Positions 58,393 to 60,000 of a stretch of 60,000 nt of DNA are shown piece by piece (position 1 is the first letter of the stretch; every line of letters starts with the position of its first letter). Source of the stretch: Liolophura sinensis (lineage: Eukaryota > Mollusca > Polyplacophora > Chitonida > Chitonidae); NCBI RefSeq assembly GCF_032854445.1, contig NC_088298.1, positions 7,615,504 to 7,675,503 on the forward strand. The letters run 5' to 3'. A program made the position numbers and the translations under genes. The notes beneath the pieces were generated by a model that saw nothing but the letters and a program-made list of their open reading frames with translations, ran no database searches and had not been told where the DNA came from.

Positions 58393-58589
58393 GGAGGGCA
58401 GCGTGATCTGTGACCACACCGTCAACTTTGACACCAGTGCCATTCAACAAGGCGCCAATAATTCTGTTGCCGCCATAGCAACCACCATACAAAGGGAGAT
58501 CAATCAGACAGTTGTGCCTTACCTAAGTCGGGAGTCTATTGCGAATGGATCCGTAATTATAGACAAGTTTGACGCTGCTTTGAAGACAG
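58393..58589 (+). CDS. Mucin coding exon 5 (SEA domain, C-terminal half with cleavage motif)
   Basis: Acceptor TTTTCCACAG ends 58,392; donor GTAAGC at 58,590. Phase 2 in, phase 1 out. It encodes REGSVICDHTVNFDTSAIQQ, whose GSVI matches the G-SVVV autoproteolysis site of SEA domains, then a helix (ATTIQREINQTVV) and the final strand (NGSVIIDKFDAALKT). It has several N-glycosylation sites (NNS, NQT, NGS). In mucins, SEA cleavage leaves a noncovalent dimer of the shed mucin part and the membrane stub. Confidence 0.9.
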
Positions 58590-58732
58590 GTAAGCCCTCA
58601 TGTGCTCCCCAAATGTATTATTTTTGGACAGAATATTACGAAATCTAAACAGAACAGTAGTCTGAAATTATTGATGCGCTAAGTGAAATTTAATTAGCTA
58701 ATCAGTTCAAGATCCGTAATGAAATGTTTCAG

Positions 58733-58913
58733 CAACCAACAAGGCTGTGCGAGACCCTTGTAAGACTGTTGATCTTGGATGTTTCCGGGGCTACAGCTGC
58801 CTCTCGTCACGTGACGGCGTCGTCTGCCAATCAGATTGTAAGACAGAAGAGGTCCAGGCGAAATGCGGGATGCTCGAGATATGCGCACTAAACGATGGAA
58901 GAGTTACCTGTGT
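58733..58913 (+). CDS. Mucin coding exon 6 (eight-cysteine juxtamembrane module)
   Basis: Acceptor ATGTTTCAG ends 58,732; donor GTGAGT at 58,914. Phase 1 in, phase 2 out. After ATNKAVRDPC the cysteines fall as C-x6-C-x5-C-x8-C-x3-C-x8-C-x5-C-x8-C, i.e. two like-spaced four-cysteine units. The CxC pattern of standard EGF domains is missing. The position between SEA and membrane matches EGF-like modules of vertebrate MUC3/12/17-type mucins, so it is probably a divergent disulfide knot. Confidence 0.87.
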
Positions 58914-59221
58914 GTGAGTAGTGTTCCTGCCATCTGTATAAAGGAATTAGGTGATTTAAGCGTCCGTAGAGGGGATATGACCCTTCTTTAAACCGTTGCC
59001 ATCAATGATCATGTAAGAAAAATCTGCATGGCTGAAACACTCTACCATTTGTAATTGCTCCAGAGATAATCGGTGTAATTCTCCAGAGAATTATTTACTT
59101 GTTTCATATGCTACACGTATTGAGCAGTGGGACGAGGAGGTCTGGAGTCCTTTGAGTCGAAGTGAAGGGAGGGAAATTTTTTAGTTAAACAATGTTGAGC
59201 GCCATACATCCGCCAGATGTG

Positions 59222-59358
59222 TGCAATACTTGTTTGCCCTACTCGTCCTATCCTCAGAAGTTGTTTGCCTTACTCCTTCTATCCTCAGAAGTTGTTTGCT
59301 TTACTCGTTCTATCCTCAGAAGTTGTTTACCTTACTCGTTCTATCCTCAGAAGTTAGT
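59222..59358. repeat. 31-bp tandem repeat, four copies
   Basis: Unit TTGTTTGCCTTACTCCTTCT, then ATCCTCAGAAG, nearly identical between copies, within mucin intron 6. It makes a spurious 68-codon ORF. Confidence 0.93.
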
Positions 59359-59492
59359 GGAATGATTGACGACGTTTACAACGTAGCGATTGCAGCATCT
59401 CGGAGGGGGAAATTTCACTTACGATAAAACATACTTTACTTGGTATTGACGTATTTATTGCAATGTTTATTAACTTAATTTATTTATTTATT

Positions 59493-59605
59493 AATTAATT
59501 TGATTGATGTCCATATTCAAGAATATTTCACTTATACAACGGCGGCCAACATTCTGGTAGGAGGACAACGAGCAATTCCCGGCAGAAATTCCAACGGGGC
59601 ATTTC
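59493..59605 (-). repeat. SINE family A, 3' part, minus strand
   Basis: TTGATTGATGTCCATATTCA, AGAATATTTCACTTATACAA and CGGCGGCCAACATTCTGGTA; truncated. Confidence 0.75.
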
Positions 59606-59783
59606 TTTAACGTTTTATGGTTTACTTATTCAATTTGATGAAGGTTAACAGTCATGTTCTAGTATTATCAAAGTAAACCTTACAAAAATATCTTAATTCA
59701 GTCTACATTTACTTATTGTTTACACCAGTGGTTGGAACTCAACGGTACCATTTTGGTAAGAATTGACTCAACACTTTTTGCAG

Positions 59784-59909
59784 TTTAGAGAGGAACAAAA
59801 TCATTGCCATCTGCGTGGGAGCTGGTGGGGGCGGTGTCCTCGTCTTGGTAGCTATCATCGTCATCCTTACCTGCAAACTACGGAAGTCCAAGGGTTTGAA
59901 AGCATCCGA
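59784..59909 (+). CDS. Mucin coding exon 7 (transmembrane segment, start of cytoplasmic tail)
   Basis: Acceptor CACTTTTTGCAG ends 59,783; entered in phase 2. It encodes LERNKIIAICVGAGGGGVLV, then LVAIIVILTC: a single helix of about 24 hydrophobic residues with a Gly-rich start, followed by the basic stop-transfer KLRKSKGLK. A GTACGT donor at 59,910 in phase 2 is likely, and the gene continues past the window. The topology is therefore type I with the mucin domain outside the cell. Confidence 0.85.
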
Positions 59910-60000
59910 GTACGTGGCAGTCTTACTCTATACTCCCACTGTGGCCTGGTATTGACAAAGAGTTATTTTAGTTATTTTTAATGGTTAATTTTGAAAATTC

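Overview
This looks like an animal nuclear genome, most likely a mollusc or other lophotrochozoan. The basis is long AT-rich noncoding DNA, spliced coding exons with consistent phases, and many tRNA-headed SINE copies whose 3' ends resemble mollusc SINEs as I remember them. No species call is possible from sequence alone.

Three things stand out. (1) At 14,859-29,691 lies an almost end-to-end Polinton/Maverick-type virus-like element of about 14.8 kb. It has imperfect terminal inverted repeats of about 150-160 bp, a 5-bp flanking direct repeat (ACCGT), a DDE integrase, a protein-primed family B DNA polymerase, an FtsK/A32-like packaging ATPase, a double-jelly-roll-type major capsid protein and about nine further genes that co-occur in animal Polintons. 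Most genes carry frameshifts or stops, so it is a decaying endogenous copy, but two genes look intact. It is visibly GC-richer than its flanks.

(2) From about 35.8 kb to beyond the right edge runs one plus-strand gene for a very large membrane mucin. A 7.4-kb exon encodes a signal peptide and roughly 180 Thr-rich 13-residue repeats. It is followed by a small PTS exon, three exons forming one SEA domain, an exon with eight cysteines and an exon with a transmembrane helix and basic cytoplasmic start. All six exon junctions agree in phase.

(3) The remaining sequence is mobile-element debris: a broken hAT/DUF4371-type transposase-like gene (11.3-12.6 kb, minus), a broken copy of a dispersed intronless-looking gene family inside mucin intron 1 (46.8-47.9 kb), a palindromic element (55.15-55.72 kb) with a diverged relative (31.3-32.24 kb), several SINE-like families, minisatellites and long TA tracts.

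Layout: 1-11.3 kb noncoding repeats; 11.3-12.6 kb hAT-like relic; 12.6-14.86 kb repeats; 14.86-29.69 kb Polinton; 29.7-35.79 kb intergenic sequence and probable mucin promoter or 5' UTR region; 35.79-60 kb mucin gene with repeat-filled introns. In the Polinton, the capsid gene and ATPase overlap and are followed on the same strand by a run of small genes and the integrase. The polymerase and a Cys-rich protein run inward from the right end, and two divergent gene pairs share minimal start regions.
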